The notes below the pieces were generated by a model. The model was not told where the DNA came from, made no database searches, and was given only the letters and a program-made list of their open reading frames with translations. From positions 1 to 64,000 of the forward strand of contig NZ_JACRAH010000037.1 in the NCBI RefSeq assembly GCF_016234775.1: 64,000 nt of DNA. The letters run 5' to 3'. A program made the translations under genes and the position numbers. Every line of letters starts with the position of its first letter. Within the stretch, counting starts at the first letter, position 1. This stretch comes from Aquabacterium sp. GTDB lineage: Bacteria > Pseudomonadota > Gammaproteobacteria > Burkholderiales > Burkholderiaceae_C. This document shows, piece after piece, positions 8,364 to 17,291 of the stretch.

Positions 8364-10505
8364 ATGTACGAATCGTACTTTGGCCTCACCGGCGCCCCCT
8401 TTCTTCTCAACCCTGACCCCAGCTTCTATTTTGATAGCCGAGGGCACAGCAGCGCCCTGTCCTACCTGAAGTTCGGTCTGTATCAGGCCGAGGGCTTCAT
8501 CGTGGTAACCGGAGACATCGGTGCCGGCAAGACCACGCTCGTTCGCACCCTGCTCAGCGACATCGACAACGACAAAGTCGTTGCCGCTCAACTCGTCAGC
8601 ACGCAACTGGAGGCTGGCGACCTGCTTCGCTCGACGATCACCGCCTTCGGCATCCCCCCCAAGGGACAGACCAAAGCCGAACTGATCGCGACGCTGGAAG
8701 CCTATCTGACACTGCTGGCAACGCAAAACAAGCGTGCCGTGCTGATTGTCGACGAAGCACAAAACCTGAGCCGGGATGCCATCGAAGAGTTGCGCATGCT
8801 GTCGAACTTCCAGTTCGGCAATCAGGCCTTGCTCCAGAGCTTCTTGATCGGGCAACCCGAGTTGCGCGACATGCTGCTGTCGCGCAGCCTCGAACAGCTG
8901 CGTCAGCGCGTGATTGCCTCCTATCACCTCGGTCCGATGGACCGCGAGGAAACACGCCGCTACATCGAGCATCGACTCAAAAAAGTGGGCTGGAACGACC
9001 ACCCCCATTTTGACGATGATGCCTTCGACGAAATCTATCAGTGGACCTCGGGCATCCCCCGCCGCATCAACCTGCTGTGCAACAGGCTGCTGCTGGCCAC
9101 CTACCTCATCGAGGGGCATAACGTTACCTCGGCAGATGTAGCCCGTATTGCCATGGAGATCCGCGCCGAGATCGGTGAACCGACGCTCACGCGCGTTGCC
9201 AATCACGACCTGTCTCCGGCAACCGAAGCCGTGCCCCAGCCGCAACGCCCGCTGGTGATGCCCACGCTCACTGACAGTGTGGAAGCCCCCCTGGACATGC
9301 CCCGGTTCAGCAACGCGCTGCTCCAGCCGGCCACCGTTCGCGGGCCACGTACACATGCTTTCTTGATGGTCGCCGGTTCGCGCACCGGATGCATCCGTGC
9401 GGCGGCCTTGCAAAAGGCCTTTGCTGCACGTACCGATCTACCGGCGTTGAAGTTGCTGACGATCAACGCGCCAGGGCGCTTCGAGCTTCATGGCGACTGG
9501 AGCGAGCACATGGGCCTGCGCGAACCGGACTTCTCGCTACAGGTCCCATCCGCCTCGCCTGTGGGGCAGATGGCAGATGGCCTGCGTCAACTCGATCACC
9601 TGCTTCACGAATACAACCCGGCGGCAGTCATCGTTCAAGGCGGGGATGACGCTGCACTGGTGGCCAGCCTTGCCGCACACCGACAAGGCGTCCCTATCAT
9701 CCATCTGGAAGCTGGCCTGCGCAGCTTTGATCGCTCACGCCCCCAAGAAATCAACGCCATGATGTGTGACCACATGGCCGATTTGCTGCTGACATCGGAA
9801 TGGGTTGCCCATGACAACCTCACGCGGGAAGGCATCTCGGCCGACCGCGTGCAGTTTGCCGGCAACCTGATCATGGACACCATCAGGTCGATGCTGCCAC
9901 AAGCCTCCCCGCCCAAATACACGCTCCGACAATTCAACCAGTCGCCAGACCTGCTCAAGGGCAAACAGGGTTATGGCCTGGTGCACCTGCACGACAGCGG
10001 CATGGGTGCCGATATCCAGACGTTGACCGAACTCACAACCATACTCAAGTCGATCAGCAGGGATCTGCCTCTGGTCTGGGTCGCCAATGAGCCCACCCGT
10101 CGCCTGATCGAGCAACACCAGTTGCTGGCGGGCGTGGATGGTAGCCAGCTTGGACTGCTGCCTGTCGTTCCGTACTACAAAATGATCGGTCTGATCGGTA
10201 CGGCCGCCTGCGTGCTGACCGACTCGTCAACGGTGCAAGAAGAAACCACTATTCTGGGCGTGCCCTGCCTGACCTTGCACAACTACACGGAGCGCCGCAT
10301 CACAGTAGAACAAGGCACCAACATTGCCGTAGGCTGCAATAGCAGCCTGATCCATCGCGCGGTGGCTGAGATCCTTAGAGGCGGCGGCAAGAAGGGCCGC
10401 CTACCCAAGTTCTGGGATGGGCTCACGGCCAACCGCACAGCCGAACATCTTGCAGCCTGGTGGAAGCAAAGAGCACCGAGAAAAGACCTGAGCGCCCTGA
10501 ACTGA
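8364..10505 (+). CDS. fusion: EPS-locus secretion ATPase + UDP-GlcNAc 2-epimerase-like domain
   Basis: One continuous 713-residue frame joins two proteins normally encoded by adjacent genes. Residues 1-270 are an ExeA/GspA-like AAA ATPase: start 'MYESYFGLTGAPF', Walker A 'GDIGAGKT' (50-57), Walker B 'VLIVDEAQ' (126-133). A Pro-rich linker spans about 271-330. Residues 331-700 match WecB-type UDP-GlcNAc 2-epimerases: 'HLEAGLRSFD' (E449), 'RPQEIN' (E462), 'AGNLIMDT', a His near 541, and 'LTDSSTVQEE' (619-626). The usual HGDTTT loop is altered to 'QGGDDA' (425-430), so activity is uncertain. ATG 8364 lies 11 bases after the barrel stop. Confidence 0.85.
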   Translation: MYESYFGLTGAPFLLNPDPSFYFDSRGHSSALSYLKFGLYQAEGFIVVTGDIGAGKTTLVRTLLSDIDNDKVVAAQLVSTQLEAGDLLRSTITAFGIPPKGQTKAELIATLEAYLTLLATQNKRAVLIVDEAQNLSRDAIEELRMLSNFQFGNQALLQSFLIGQPELRDMLLSRSLEQLRQRVIASYHLGPMDREETRRYIEHRLKKVGWNDHPHFDDDAFDEIYQWTSGIPRRINLLCNRLLLATYLIEGHNVTSADVARIAMEIRAEIGEPTLTRVANHDLSPATEAVPQPQRPLVMPTLTDSVEAPLDMPRFSNALLQPATVRGPRTHAFLMVAGSRTGCIRAAALQKAFAARTDLPALKLLTINAPGRFELHGDWSEHMGLREPDFSLQVPSASPVGQMADGLRQLDHLLHEYNPAAVIVQGGDDAALVASLAAHRQGVPIIHLEAGLRSFDRSRPQEINAMMCDHMADLLLTSEWVAHDNLTREGISADRVQFAGNLIMDTIRSMLPQASPPKYTLRQFNQSPDLLKGKQGYGLVHLHDSGMGADIQTLTELTTILKSISRDLPLVWVANEPTRRLIEQHQLLAGVDGSQLGLLPVVPYYKMIGLIGTAACVLTDSSTVQEETTILGVPCLTLHNYTERRITVEQGTNIAVGCNSSLIHRAVAEILRGGGKKGRLPKFWDGLTANRTAEHLAAWWKQRAPRKDLSALN

Positions 10506-10622
10506 ACTGTTGTGTCTTTGCCAGACAGATTTCCGTAACCCATTGAGGTGGGGGCGTGCAAAGCAGCTTGCCACCAGTATCATGTTTACAAATTCACACG
10601 TTTAGACAAAGTGCGACGCGAC

Positions 10623-11609
10623 ATGCCATTTACGTCACTTGCATTCATGGGAGCCGGTGCACTACTGTCGCCAGGCGGCGCAGATGGCTGTCTGACTGTA
10701 TTGACCTACCATCGCGTACTACCCAGGAAAGACATCCTGCAGCCACCCGATCAAATCGATGCTGCCTGCTTCGAAGGGCACATGAATGCCGTCCGAAACT
10801 GGTTCAACGTCTTGCCGCTGCCCGAAGCGCTCGACATGTTGCATCAAAGCAAACTGCCCCGGCGAGCCTTGACCATCACGTTTGATGACGGCTACGAGGA
10901 CAATCATTCCGTCGCGCTGCCGATCTTGAGAAAGCACGGTCTTCCCGCCACGCTTTTCATCTGCACCGGCTTTCTGGGTAACGGACTGATGTTCAATGAC
11001 ATTGTGACTGAGGCCATCAGACGCACCCAAAGCCCCAGCTTGGACTTGTCTTGGTTAGGGCTAGGCACCCGCCCGGTTGGCAATATGCAAGAAAAACAGG
11101 GCTTGGTGAGAGAACTGATTCAGCACATCAAATATTCGCGCAAGGACTTGCGGGAACAAACCTGCGACCAACTTTGGCACCAATGTGCCGGACAGAATGT
11201 ACGCCCCAGTCTGATGATGCTGCCGGAACAGGTCAAGGAACTAGCCAGAGACGGCATGACCATTGGCGGGCACACCCATACGCACCCCATTCTGAGCAAA
11301 ATCACACTGGATGAGGCTCGTCAGGACATCTTGACCAACCGGATGGCGCTGAGCGACATCACAGGTAAAACGCCTCAACTGTTCGCCTATCCGAATGGCC
11401 GCCCACTCACCGACTACCTCCGGGAGCACCGAGACCTGGTCAAGGAGGCGGGTTACAGTGCCGCCTTTTGCACGGCAAGGGGTGTAGCCACCCGAGAAAC
11501 AGACATGTTTCAGTTACCCAGATTTGCACCATGGCAGGCTTCGCCAACGCGCTTATCTGTGCAACTGTTGAAAAATGCACGAATCGGCCGGCATTCCGTC
11601 ACTGCTTAG
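10623..11609 (+). CDS. polysaccharide deacetylase (NodB/CE4 fold)
   Basis: A 328-residue carbohydrate esterase 4 protein. The metal and catalytic motif 'TFDDGYEDN' is at 86-94, the His motif 'GGHTHTHP' at 215-222, and 'FAYPNG' follows. It removes N-acetyl groups from polysaccharide amino sugars, fitting a locus whose preceding fusion carries a GlcNAc 2-epimerase-like domain. No clear signal peptide is present, so a periplasmic location is not proven. ATG 10623 is chosen because the family body begins there. Last gene of the export operon. Confidence 0.85.
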   Translation: MPFTSLAFMGAGALLSPGGADGCLTVLTYHRVLPRKDILQPPDQIDAACFEGHMNAVRNWFNVLPLPEALDMLHQSKLPRRALTITFDDGYEDNHSVALPILRKHGLPATLFICTGFLGNGLMFNDIVTEAIRRTQSPSLDLSWLGLGTRPVGNMQEKQGLVRELIQHIKYSRKDLREQTCDQLWHQCAGQNVRPSLMMLPEQVKELARDGMTIGGHTHTHPILSKITLDEARQDILTNRMALSDITGKTPQLFAYPNGRPLTDYLREHRDLVKEAGYSAAFCTARGVATRETDMFQLPRFAPWQASPTRLSVQLLKNARIGRHSVTA

Positions 11610-11636
11610 TGTTTGGCGCGACGACCAAAGTCATTT

Positions 11637-11660
11637 GGACCCCCAGTTCTAGGGTGGTCC
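11637..11660 (+). promoter_or_regulatory. GC-rich hairpin / C4-N7-G3 repeat ahead of the sugar transferase
   Basis: GGACCCCC (11637-11644) pairs with GGG-T-GGTCC (11652-11660), giving an 8-bp stem with one bulged T and a 7-base loop. It may end the deacetylase transcript. Its core, CCCC-N7-GGG (11641-11654), also matches the C4-N7-G4 repeat at 3489-3503 in the divergent EPS region, so a shared operator is possible. The rest of the 174-base gap shows no clear -35/-10 pair. Confidence 0.35.
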
Positions 11661-11783
11661 CCCTTGAACGCAGGGTTATGCCACCGGCCTGGTGCGAAGA
11701 CAATCCCCCCATTACAAAAACTTACTACTTTGGGTTGGGTTGTCGCACTTGTTGCAGCGGCCCGGTCTCTTTGAGAGGCGCTT

Positions 11784-13193
11784 ATGTTCCGGGTTTTTCA
11801 GCATCACATTTCGATTGCGACGTTGGCTGAACTGCTTGCAGACAGCCTGACGAGCTTCCTGGCCATCGTGCTGGGTGCGCTGACCATCGCGCATCTCTAT
11901 GGCGATGCCGGCTCGGCCATGGGCATGTCCAGCGCCTTGCGATCCGGACTGGGTTTCGCTCTCCTGATCCCTCTGCACTGCGGCTTGGTCGGCGTGTATC
12001 GGGAAGGCTCCGAACGCAAGACAACCCGAGCCAAACTCGGTCGCGCCGTACTGGGCTGCCTCCTGGGCGCCCCCATCGCCTATCAACTGGCCGTCAAGAC
12101 CGTTGTGGATGGCAGCCAGGCCCACCAACTGATGGGCTTCGCCGTGGCCTACCTGATGATCGGCCTGCTGATCGTTCGCGGCCTGCTGATGTCTGCCTGG
12201 CGCGGTGCGCTGGTCCAACAGCGCATCCTGATCGTCGGTACAGGCAACGAAGCCCACGCCGTGGCCACCGACCTGAAGTCTCGCCGCCTGCGCAGCCACT
12301 CCGTGATCGGCTTCTACCCTGCTGGCGAGTCTGTTCTGCCTGCCGAAGACAAGCGCTTCAACATCTTCCCGCGCGCCACCTCGATCGACGAAATCGTCAA
12401 CAAGCACGACATCAACCAGATCATCGTGGCTGTCAAGGAACAGCGCGGCGGCAACGTGCCCATGGACCAGTTGCTGTCAGCCCGCATCCAGGGCATCCCC
12501 GTGATGGACCTGGCAGCCTTCTACGAACAGACCACCGGCGAAGTACCTGTTGACAGCCTCAAGGCCAGCTATCTGGTCTATGGCCGCGGTTTCGCTCAAG
12601 GGCGTGGCCGCATCATCATCAAGCGCGCGTTTGACGTCATCACGTCTGGTTTCCTGTTGCTGCTGGCTTCGCCTGTGATGTTGATCACCATGCTGGCCAT
12701 CAAACTGGAGAGCGACGGCCCAATCATCTACCGTCAGGAACGTGTGGGCCTGGGTGGCAAAAGCTTCATGTGCCTGAAGTTCCGCAGCATGCGCACCGAC
12801 GCCGAAAAAGACGGCGTGGCGGTGTGGGCTTCCAAGAATGACTCGCGCATCACCCGTGTGGGCGCCTTCATCCGCAAGACCCGCATCGACGAACTGCCGC
12901 AGCTGTTCAGCGTGCTGGCCGGCGAGATGAGCATGGTTGGCCCCCGCCCCGAGCGCCCCACCTTTGTGGCCCAACTGAAGGAGCAGATCCCCTTCTACGA
13001 CGTGCGCCACAGCGTGAAACCTGGCGTGACCGGTTGGGCGCAGGTTCGTTATGCCTACGGTGCCTCGGTTGAAGATGCGCTGCACAAGCACCAGTACGAC
13101 CTGTACTACGTCAAAAACAATTCGCTGTTTCTCGACCTGCTGATCCTGTTTGAAACCGTCAGCGTGGTGCTCTTCCGCGAAGGCGCACACTGA
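11784..13193 (+). CDS. undecaprenyl-phosphate sugar phosphotransferase (EPS initiating enzyme)
   Basis: A 469-residue polyisoprenyl-phosphate hexose-1-phosphate transferase that starts EPS repeat-unit assembly. The N-terminus holds several TM helices, residues about 140-240 a nucleotide-binding-like domain ('RILIVGTGNEAHAVA'), and about 275-465 the bacterial sugar transferase domain: 'KRAFDVITSG', 'YRQERVGLGGKSF', 'KFRSMRTDAE', 'TRIDELPQLFSVL', 'SMVGPRPERP' and 'KPGVTGWAQV'. The architecture matches the PEP-CTERM-associated EpsB-type subfamily. ATG 11784 follows GAGAGG. A strong hairpin ends the unit at 13253-13276. Confidence 0.88.
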   Translation: MFRVFQHHISIATLAELLADSLTSFLAIVLGALTIAHLYGDAGSAMGMSSALRSGLGFALLIPLHCGLVGVYREGSERKTTRAKLGRAVLGCLLGAPIAYQLAVKTVVDGSQAHQLMGFAVAYLMIGLLIVRGLLMSAWRGALVQQRILIVGTGNEAHAVATDLKSRRLRSHSVIGFYPAGESVLPAEDKRFNIFPRATSIDEIVNKHDINQIIVAVKEQRGGNVPMDQLLSARIQGIPVMDLAAFYEQTTGEVPVDSLKASYLVYGRGFAQGRGRIIIKRAFDVITSGFLLLLASPVMLITMLAIKLESDGPIIYRQERVGLGGKSFMCLKFRSMRTDAEKDGVAVWASKNDSRITRVGAFIRKTRIDELPQLFSVLAGEMSMVGPRPERPTFVAQLKEQIPFYDVRHSVKPGVTGWAQVRYAYGASVEDALHKHQYDLYYVKNNSLFLDLLILFETVSVVLFREGAH

Positions 13194-13252
13194 TCCAGGC
13201 CGGCCTCTGATACCACGATACGACAACTGATACCGAGGTTTCTTGCCATCAC

Positions 13253-13276
13253 GTGGCGCACCCCAGGGTGCGCCAC
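13253..13276 (+). terminator. strong GC hairpin after the sugar transferase
   Basis: GTGGCGCACC (13253-13262) and GGTGCGCCAC (13267-13276) form a perfect 10-bp stem closed by a CCAG loop. The tail is only weakly T-rich. It marks the likely end of EPS transcription before the flippase-like gene. Confidence 0.55.
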
Positions 13277-13324
13277 CGTCGTTTCAGGGGGTGCGGTTTC
13301 AGACCTGCATCAAGTTGCAGGACA

Positions 13325-14395
13325 ATGGCGGGTTGTCCGCCTTACCCCGAACCTGTGACTCACCCCCCAAGCGCACCTGCCACTGACACTCCCACCCAGT
13401 CCGGTGCGGTTGGTGGTGGCCTGCTCAAAAAGGGCCTGGCCTGGGGACTTGGATTGGGTTTGCTGGTCTGGCTTCTGTCACGCACCCCGTTCGAGCAGGT
13501 AGCGCAAGCCTTCACCCGCCCGGACTGGCTCACCTGGGTCATCACGCTGGGCGGTTTGCTCGTCAGCTATGTGCTGCGCGCTGCCCGCCTGCAAGTTGTG
13601 CTCAATCTGGAAGGGCATCACAAGGCGGCGCATCGCTGGCTGGGCGTGCGCACCGATGCCCTGCGCGTGATCCTGATGCACAACGCTGCCATCAATCTGC
13701 TGCCCATGCGTGCTGGCGAGCTGAGTTTCCCATGGCTGGCCTCGCGCGAGCTGGGCTTGCCCTTGACACGGGCCGTGGCCTGCCTGCTGTGGATGCGGGT
13801 GCAGGATGTCGTGATCCTCGCCGTGCTGGGCTTGCTGTTGTGGCCTGGCCTGCCGCTGTGGCTGCGTGGTGCAGGCTTCGCCGCCATGTGGATGGGCTGG
13901 CTGGCTCTGGGTTACCTGTCACGCACGTGGTTTGCCCGTCATGCCGATGAGCCTACTACGGGCAAACTGGCTGGTTTGATGCTCAAACTCAGGCAGGCGC
14001 TGCTGGAACCCGAACACCACCACCCGCTGGCCTGGCTGGCCACACTGGCCAACTGGAGCCTGAAGCTGGCTGCCGGCGCCTGCTTGTTGTCAGCCGTCAG
14101 CACCGCGCCCTGGCTGACCTCATGGGCAGGCGCTTTGGGTGGAGAATTGGCGGCCATCGTGCCGCTGCAGGGGCCGGCGGGCTTTGGCACTTATGAGGCG
14201 GGCGTCTGGGCCGGCATGGCCGCCCATCTGCCGGCACAATCGGCAGCCCTGTCGCAGGCAGTGAGCGCGGCACTGGCCCTGCATGTCTGTTTTCTGCTGT
14301 GCGCTGTCCTGGCGGGCGTACTGGCATCTGTTTTGTCCTGGGCTAACCAGCCCCGTGCGCGTCAGGGTACGCCCTCTGCTCGTCATCCTGACTAG
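13325..14395 (+). CDS. flippase-like membrane protein (lysylphosphatidylglycerol synthase TM family, UPF0104)
   Basis: A 356-residue polytopic protein with about 8 TM segments, beginning 'GLAWGLGLGLLVWLLSRT'. The family signatures are 'YVLRAARLQVVL' near the second helix, the 'NLLPMRAGELSFPWLA' loop and 'LQGPAGFGTYEAGVWAG' near the C-terminus. Relatives include the membrane part of MprF and proteins linked to lipid translocation. Its place before a GT2, a GT39 and a PAP2 phosphatase suggests moving a glycolipid across the membrane, which is inference. GTG 13355 is an alternative start. Confidence 0.75.
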   Translation: MAGCPPYPEPVTHPPSAPATDTPTQSGAVGGGLLKKGLAWGLGLGLLVWLLSRTPFEQVAQAFTRPDWLTWVITLGGLLVSYVLRAARLQVVLNLEGHHKAAHRWLGVRTDALRVILMHNAAINLLPMRAGELSFPWLASRELGLPLTRAVACLLWMRVQDVVILAVLGLLLWPGLPLWLRGAGFAAMWMGWLALGYLSRTWFARHADEPTTGKLAGLMLKLRQALLEPEHHHPLAWLATLANWSLKLAAGACLLSAVSTAPWLTSWAGALGGELAAIVPLQGPAGFGTYEAGVWAGMAAHLPAQSAALSQAVSAALALHVCFLLCAVLAGVLASVLSWANQPRARQGTPSARHPD

Positions 14396-14428
14396 CGAGG
14401 GTGGGTTTGTTTGCGAGAAAGTGAAGTC

Positions 14429-15460
14429 ATGACTGTTGCCCTGACGGCCAAGCCCGTCTCTACCGATGCCGTGCCCAACCACCGCCTGACCGTGGTGGTG
14501 CCGATGTACAACGAAGTCGACAACGTCGAACCCTTCGTCACGGCCGTTCACGATGCTTTGGGCAACTACCCCTTTGAATGGGAACTGATCATCGTCAACG
14601 ATGGCAGCCGCGACGGTACACAACAGGCACTCGATGAGCAGGCTCGCCTGCGCGGGCCCCATGTGCGCCCCATCCACCTGTGGCGCAACTTTCGCCAGAC
14701 GGCCGCCATGCAGGCCGGCATTGATGCGGCCCGTGGTGACGTCATCGTGACCCTGGACGGCGACCTCCAGAACGATCCCAAGGACATTCCCAAGCTGGTG
14801 GCGCGCCTGCTCAAGGAGGACCTGGACCTCGTCGCCGGCTGGCGCCAGAACCGCCAGGATGGTCTGTGGCTGCGCAAGGTGCCTTCACGCATTGCCAACC
14901 GCCTGATCCGCAAGATCACGCAACTGGAGTTCCAGGATCTGGGCTGCAGCCTCAAGGCTTACCGCGCCAGCGTGCTCAAGCGCGTGAGCCTGTATGGTGA
15001 GATGCACCGTTTCATCCCCGCATGGATGGCCACCGTGACCTCGCCCGCGCGCATGGCCGAAGAACCCGTGAGCCACCATGCGCGCACACGCGGCGAATCC
15101 AAATACGGCATCTCGCGCACCTTGCGCGTGGTGCTGGACTTGCTGGCCGTGAACTTCTTCTTGCGCTTTTCCGGTCGCCCTGGCCACTTCTTCGGCGGGG
15201 TTGGCCTGGCCGTCGGCCTGGTGGGCGGCCTGATTCTGAGTTACCTCGCCGTGCTGAAAATCATGGGCGAGAACATCGGCGGGCGACCGCTGCTCTGGCT
15301 GGGCTTCTTCTGCGTGCTGGGTGGCTTGCAGTTCCTCACCACAGGCGTGCTGGCCGAGTTGCTGATCCGCATTTATTACGACCGTGGCGACGTGGCGCCG
15401 TATCACACCAGTGAAGCGCCGCACCTGAATGCCGACACTGCCTGGCATCAGACCCATTGA
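14429..15460 (+). CDS. GT2 polyprenyl-phosphate glycosyltransferase (DPM1/ArnC-like)
   Basis: A 343-residue GT-A glycosyltransferase. The N-terminal catalytic domain has 'LTVVVPMYNEVDNVEPF', 'IIVNDGSRDGT' and the DxD-type 'VTLDGDLQNDPKDIP'. 'DLGCSLKAYR' and the 'HHARTRGESKYG' motif follow, then two C-terminal TM helices. The family makes polyprenyl-phosphate sugars used as donors by GT39 enzymes, and one lies 31 bases downstream. ATG 14429 has a GAGAAAGTGA purine tract upstream; TTG 14411 is possible but less likely. Confidence 0.87.
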   Translation: MTVALTAKPVSTDAVPNHRLTVVVPMYNEVDNVEPFVTAVHDALGNYPFEWELIIVNDGSRDGTQQALDEQARLRGPHVRPIHLWRNFRQTAAMQAGIDAARGDVIVTLDGDLQNDPKDIPKLVARLLKEDLDLVAGWRQNRQDGLWLRKVPSRIANRLIRKITQLEFQDLGCSLKAYRASVLKRVSLYGEMHRFIPAWMATVTSPARMAEEPVSHHARTRGESKYGISRTLRVVLDLLAVNFFLRFSGRPGHFFGGVGLAVGLVGGLILSYLAVLKIMGENIGGRPLLWLGFFCVLGGLQFLTTGVLAELLIRIYYDRGDVAPYHTSEAPHLNADTAWHQTH

Positions 15461-15491
15461 CGTTGTTTGTTGTTGTCATTGACCACACACC

Positions 15492-17291
15492 ATGAACCAA
15501 CCCACCAATGCTCTCGTTGTTTCCACCGGCGCTGCACCGGTCGCGAAACGTCCATCAGGACAACGCTGGCCCAAGATCTGGGGCCCTCGCATGTGGAAAC
15601 TGCTGGCCCTGGTGGCCGTGCTGTTCGCCTATCGTTTGTGGGTGGTTCGTCACTCCGGCATCTCGCTGTTCTTTGACGAAGCCCAGTACTGGGACTGGTC
15701 CAAGCACTTGGCCTGGGGTTACTTCTCCAAGCCACCGCTGATAGCCGGCTTGATCTGGCTGAGCACGACCTTGTTCGGTTCCGGTGTGCTGGGCGTGAAG
15801 GCCCTGACCATGTTGCTGTACCCCGCCACGGCCCTGTGCATGGTGGGCCTGGCCAGAGCACTGTGGCCTACCAGCAGCGGCGTGCGCACAGGTATGGTGG
15901 CTGCGGCCCTGTTCATGACCATCCCGATGGTGGGGCTCATGGGCATGTTCGCGTCAACCGATGCGCCGCTGATCCTGTGCTGGACGCTGGCTTCCTGGGC
16001 CTTGTGGCGTGCGCAGGTCACCAATCGCATGAGCCATTGGGTGCTTCTGGGTGTGGCCTGCGGCGTGGGCCTGATGGGCAAATACACCATGGCGGCCTTT
16101 GCCATCACCGCCATCTGGACGCTGTGGGCCGTGCATGGCCCGCAACGCGGCTTGTGGCGCCCAGGCCCCTGGGTCGCCATGATCGTGGCACTGGCGCTGC
16201 TGTCGCCCAACCTGATGTGGAATGCCGCCAATGGCTTCCCGACGTTGCAGCACACGGTCGAACTGACTGCGCAATCGGATCGCTCCGGCGGCGTTCTGCC
16301 CACGCTGGTGTTCCTGGCCGGTCAGGTGTTGATGCTCGGCCCCGTGGCCGTGATCGCGGGCATCTGGCTTTACAAGCGTCAGCCAACCCCTGGCACCAGC
16401 ATGCCTGGCAACACGGCCCCCACCAGCCAGTGGGCTGCATCCAGCCAGATGATGCCGCCCAGCCAGTGGAAGAACTCCACCCAGGCCACGATGCCCAGCC
16501 AGCCTGGCGGGCAAGGTGAGCAGGCTGCGAAGCGCCCCGTGGTGCGCAACTCGGCCTACTACCTGGCCTCGGTGTCCAGTTATCGTTTCCTGTGGGCCAT
16601 GAGCATCCCCCTGCAGGCCATCGCCATCGTGCAGGCCCTGTATGCCGATGCGCACGTGAACTGGGCCGCCCCCTCCATGGTTGGCTTCACCTTGCTGATC
16701 GCCTCGCGCCTGAGTGCACCGCTGGTGCCCCTGGCTGCACCGCGTCCGGCCACCTGGCTGATCGCCGTGCTGGCCAGCAACCTGATCCTGACCTCCATCA
16801 CCCTGCACCTGCGTGATGTGGTGGGCCCAACCTTGTCATCCAAGTACGACGTGCTCGTGCGCATGCGCGGTTGGCAGGAAGCCTTTGCCGACCTGGCCCC
16901 CGAACTGGAAGACCCGGTGGTCACCGGCCTGCCGGTTCTGACCGACTCGCGCCTGTTCATCACGGAAGCCGCCTACCACTGGCGCCGCTACAACGTGCAG
17001 ACGCTGGCGTGGAACCCCAATCAGCAACGTCAGGATCATTACCAGATGACGCGCAGCCTACCCAACAAGGTGGGGGCAGACGTGCTGCTGCTGACCAGCA
17101 ATCCCAAGCCGGCGGAGATCACCAAGCGTTTTGCCATCATCCGCCACATGAAATCCACGTCGATTGCGGTCGGACCTGATCGCAACGTTGACATGCACCT
17201 GTTCTTCCTGCGCGGTTTTCTGGGCTATGACCAGAAGACCTACCTGGAACAAAGCGGCGCCGACAAGCCCTCTACAACTGATGATCAGTGA
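15492..17291 (+). CDS. GT39 membrane glycosyltransferase (ArnT/PMT-like)
   Basis: A 599-residue polytopic transferase of the ArnT/protein-mannosyltransferase superfamily. The first-loop signature 'FFDEAQYWDWSKHLAWGYF' (60-78) is followed by 'SKPPLIAG', with the acidic pair expected to bind the polyprenyl-phosphate sugar. About 10 TM helices follow. Residues about 298-350 are an unusual Ser/Gln/Pro/Met-rich stretch with repeated 'SQW' that most relatives lack. The acceptor (lipid A, phospholipid or protein) cannot be told. It overlaps the PAP2 gene by 11 bases. Confidence 0.85.
   Translation: MNQPTNALVVSTGAAPVAKRPSGQRWPKIWGPRMWKLLALVAVLFAYRLWVVRHSGISLFFDEAQYWDWSKHLAWGYFSKPPLIAGLIWLSTTLFGSGVLGVKALTMLLYPATALCMVGLARALWPTSSGVRTGMVAAALFMTIPMVGLMGMFASTDAPLILCWTLASWALWRAQVTNRMSHWVLLGVACGVGLMGKYTMAAFAITAIWTLWAVHGPQRGLWRPGPWVAMIVALALLSPNLMWNAANGFPTLQHTVELTAQSDRSGGVLPTLVFLAGQVLMLGPVAVIAGIWLYKRQPTPGTSMPGNTAPTSQWAASSQMMPPSQWKNSTQATMPSQPGGQGEQAAKRPVVRNSAYYLASVSSYRFLWAMSIPLQAIAIVQALYADAHVNWAAPSMVGFTLLIASRLSAPLVPLAAPRPATWLIAVLASNLILTSITLHLRDVVGPTLSSKYDVLVRMRGWQEAFADLAPELEDPVVTGLPVLTDSRLFITEAAYHWRRYNVQTLAWNPNQQRQDHYQMTRSLPNKVGADVLLLTSNPKPAEITKRFAIIRHMKSTSIAVGPDRNVDMHLFFLRGFLGYDQKTYLEQSGADKPSTTDDQ

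Noticed and set aside
8304-9413. 369-codon leftward frame over the ATPase domain
   Set aside because: Antisense to a clear AAA ATPase; no domain content.
11610-11783. Sigma-54 promoter before the sugar transferase
   Set aside because: TTGGGTTG and TTGTTGCA elements are 14 bases apart between GG and GC, not 10.
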